In this document: piece after piece, positions 5,202 through 5,966 of the stretch
How positions within the stretch are numbered: position 1 is the first letter of the stretch
Layout of the letters: every line of letters begins with the position of its first letter
Assembly (NCBI GenBank): GCA_028825055.1
Contig: JAPKAW010000114.1
Span: forward strand, 1-5,966
Source of the DNA: Flavobacteriales bacterium
Lineage (GTDB): Bacteria; Bacteroidota; Bacteroidia; Flavobacteriales_D; Sanyastnellaceae
Length of the DNA stretch: 5,966 bases
Direction of reading: 5' to 3'
Program-made: the position numbers and the translations under genes
Notes under the pieces: generated by a model
What the model was told of the DNA's origin: nothing
Seen by the model: only the letters and a program-made list of their open reading frames with translations
The model's database searches: none

Positions 5202-5528
5202 ATGGATCACATCATTGAAGTCAATGTCATCGATCGGGATGGCCAACTCCACAAACTGGAGGCCCCCACGGACATGGGGATGAACATGATGGAGTTGTGC
5301 AAAAGCGCTGAACTTCCCGTAGAAGGAACGTGCGGTGGCATGGCCATGTGTGCCAGTTGTCACATGTATGTGGAAAGCAGTCACGACGTTCCTGAGAAAT
5401 CGGATGATGAAGAGGACATGCTTGACGAAGCGTTCTTTGTTGAAGACAACAGCCGATTGGGTTGCCAAATCTATTTGGCAGATGCCTTAGATGGTCTTAC
5501 GGTTCGCCTCGCTCCAGTGGGGCAGTAA
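5202..5528 (+). CDS. Adrenodoxin-type [2Fe-2S] ferredoxin
   Basis: The 108-aa soluble protein is a vertebrate/adrenodoxin-type ferredoxin. The four cluster ligands are Cys44, Cys50, Cys53 and Cys88, spaced C-x5-C-x2-C-x34-C, within EGTCGGMAMCASC and RLGCQI. An acidic stretch, SDDEEDMLDEA (67-77), occupies the place of the acidic helix by which adrenodoxins dock onto basic partner proteins. The C-terminal LTVRLAP ending is a family hallmark. Cys33 is extra and probably not a ligand. The gene follows the reductase by 9 bp, so the pair probably forms an NADPH-reductase-ferredoxin chain. With mrp and the NifU-like gene upstream, a role supplying electrons for Fe-S cluster assembly, as for ISC-linked ferredoxins, is plausible but unproven; a hydroxylase or desaturase partner is also possible. 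Its TAA lies 4 bp from the opposing stop codon of the phosphatase gene. Confidence 0.93.
   Translation: MDHIIEVNVIDRDGQLHKLEAPTDMGMNMMELCKSAELPVEGTCGGMAMCASCHMYVESSHDVPEKSDDEEDMLDEAFFVEDNSRLGCQIYLADALDGLTVRLAPVGQ
5463..5480. repeat. 18-bp near-palindrome within the ferredoxin gene
   Basis: TGCCAAAT-CT-ATTTGGCA has perfect 8-bp arms and a 2-bp centre. It lies over the codons around the fourth cluster cysteine (LGCQIYLAD), about 50 bp before the end of the gene. It has the look of a dimeric repressor site, but codon constraints in a conserved peptide could also produce it. Confidence 0.4.
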
Positions 5529-5532
5529 GACG

Positions 5533-5966
5533 CTAACCGTTGGTCGCTTCGAAGACGACTCGAGGATTCATGGGCTCACCGCTTTGAAGCCATTGCTGAA
5601 CCAATGCTGATTTGCCGATCGCTTGCAAGCTGTCCATGTGACGTTCAGCGTGCGCATCGGAGCAAATCATCTTGACGATCCCTTTTTCAATCAGTGTCTT
5701 CGCGACTTGGTACGTTTCTGGGCCATACGCTCCGGCCAGAGAAGCCCCGTTGACAGTGATCCAAACCCCGCGATCCTGGAGACTCTCAAATTCATTGAGC
5801 TGCCGATGCCAATATGGATAACGCTCAGCGTGAGCCAAAACCGGAGTGTAACCAGCCATTTGCAAGTCAAAAAGCACTTGTTGGTGGTTAATCGGCGGCT
5901 CATGGAAGCCAAATTCAAACAAGACACATCGAATGGCTCGCCCATTTTCGTCTAGCGCTGGAAACC
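5533..5966 (-). CDS. CpsB/YwqE-type PHP-domain tyrosine-protein phosphatase, 3' portion only
   Basis: About 144 C-terminal residues are present; the frame stays open to the right edge, so the start lies outside the window. The visible part begins FPALDENGRAIRCVLFEFGF and matches the second half of the CpsB/CapC manganese-dependent PHP phosphatases that dephosphorylate bacterial tyrosine kinases controlling capsule and exopolysaccharide export. Recognisable elements are LFEFGFHEPP, equivalent to the (V/F)E(M/F)xxxxPP strand, the metal-binding AHAERYPYW (AHPERY in most relatives) and CSDAHAERH near the C-terminus, with the last metal-ligand Asp and His. A TTG at 5922 should not be taken as the start, because family-like sequence continues upstream of it. 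The N-terminal HxH metal motif is outside the window, so an intact active site cannot be confirmed. The gene converges on the ferredoxin gene with 4 bp between stops, leaving no room for a separate terminator. Confidence 0.8.
   Translation of the reverse strand, partial: FPALDENGRAIRCVLFEFGFHEPPINHQQVLFDLQMAGYTPVLAHAERYPYWHRQLNEFESLQDRGVWITVNGASLAGAYGPETYQVAKTLIEKGIVKMICSDAHAERHMDSLQAIGKSALVQQWLQSGEPMNPRVVFEATNG

Noticed and set aside
4953..5468. 171-codon open frame antisense to the reductase and ferredoxin genes
   Set aside because: It lies wholly opposite two strongly recognisable genes, spans their junction and has no recognisable protein motifs; it mirrors the codon pattern of the sense genes.
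5920..5922. TTG as start codon of the phosphatase
   Set aside because: The frame continues upstream to the window edge with residues that match the family, so this is an internal leucine.

Overview
The window reads as ordinary, densely packed chromosomal DNA from a member of the Bacteroidota, most likely the Flavobacteriales or a close relative with an unusually balanced base composition (roughly half G+C by eye). Three things point there. The protein families have the wording typical of flavobacterial orthologues: the SDPQPK form of TrmB, the PAHR form of the MGMT-like protein, Mrp without a CxxC pair, and an adrenodoxin-type ferredoxin ending LTVRLAP. The gene order trmB / MGMT-like / mrp / NifU-like / ferredoxin reductase / ferredoxin / CpsB-type phosphatase is, from memory, one seen in that group. 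No start codon is preceded by a Shine-Dalgarno sequence, as expected for Bacteroidota.

Layout. Positions 1-115 are the spacer downstream of tadA and may hold the first codons of another minus-strand gene. A minus-strand pair follows: a GT28/MurG-like glycosyltransferase (591-1676), then tadA (116-583), 7 bp apart. A 29-bp divergent gap separates this pair from a plus-strand series: trmB (1706-2395), an alkyltransferase-like protein (2396-2734), mrp (2742-3815) and an Nfu-type scaffold (3812-4078). Junctions within the series are 0 bp, 7 bp and a 4-bp overlap, so it is probably one operon. After a 106-bp gap come a flavin-dependent ferredoxin reductase (4185-5192) and a [2Fe-2S] ferredoxin (5202-5528). 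A minus-strand CpsB/YwqE-like PHP phosphatase (5533 to beyond 5966, 5' end missing) converges on the ferredoxin with only 4 bp between stop codons.

Function. The left half is tRNA modification (TadA: wobble inosine; TrmB: m7G46) plus one sugar transferase. The plus-strand block combines a DNA-lesion-binding protein with an iron-sulfur and electron-transfer set: an ATPase carrier (Mrp), a CxxC scaffold (Nfu), a pyridine-nucleotide-dependent flavoprotein and a vertebrate-type ferredoxin. Together they could form a reductive Fe-S assembly or electron-delivery module; this is inference from gene order.

I see no transposon, phage gene, CRISPR array, tRNA or rRNA, and no clear sign of horizontal transfer. 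The most interesting points are the Mrp with a single cysteine next to a CxxC scaffold, the 4079-4184 gap with a start codon in a hairpin loop and an ATGA overlap, and an 18-bp near-palindrome inside the ferredoxin gene. I did not find a convincing new system.
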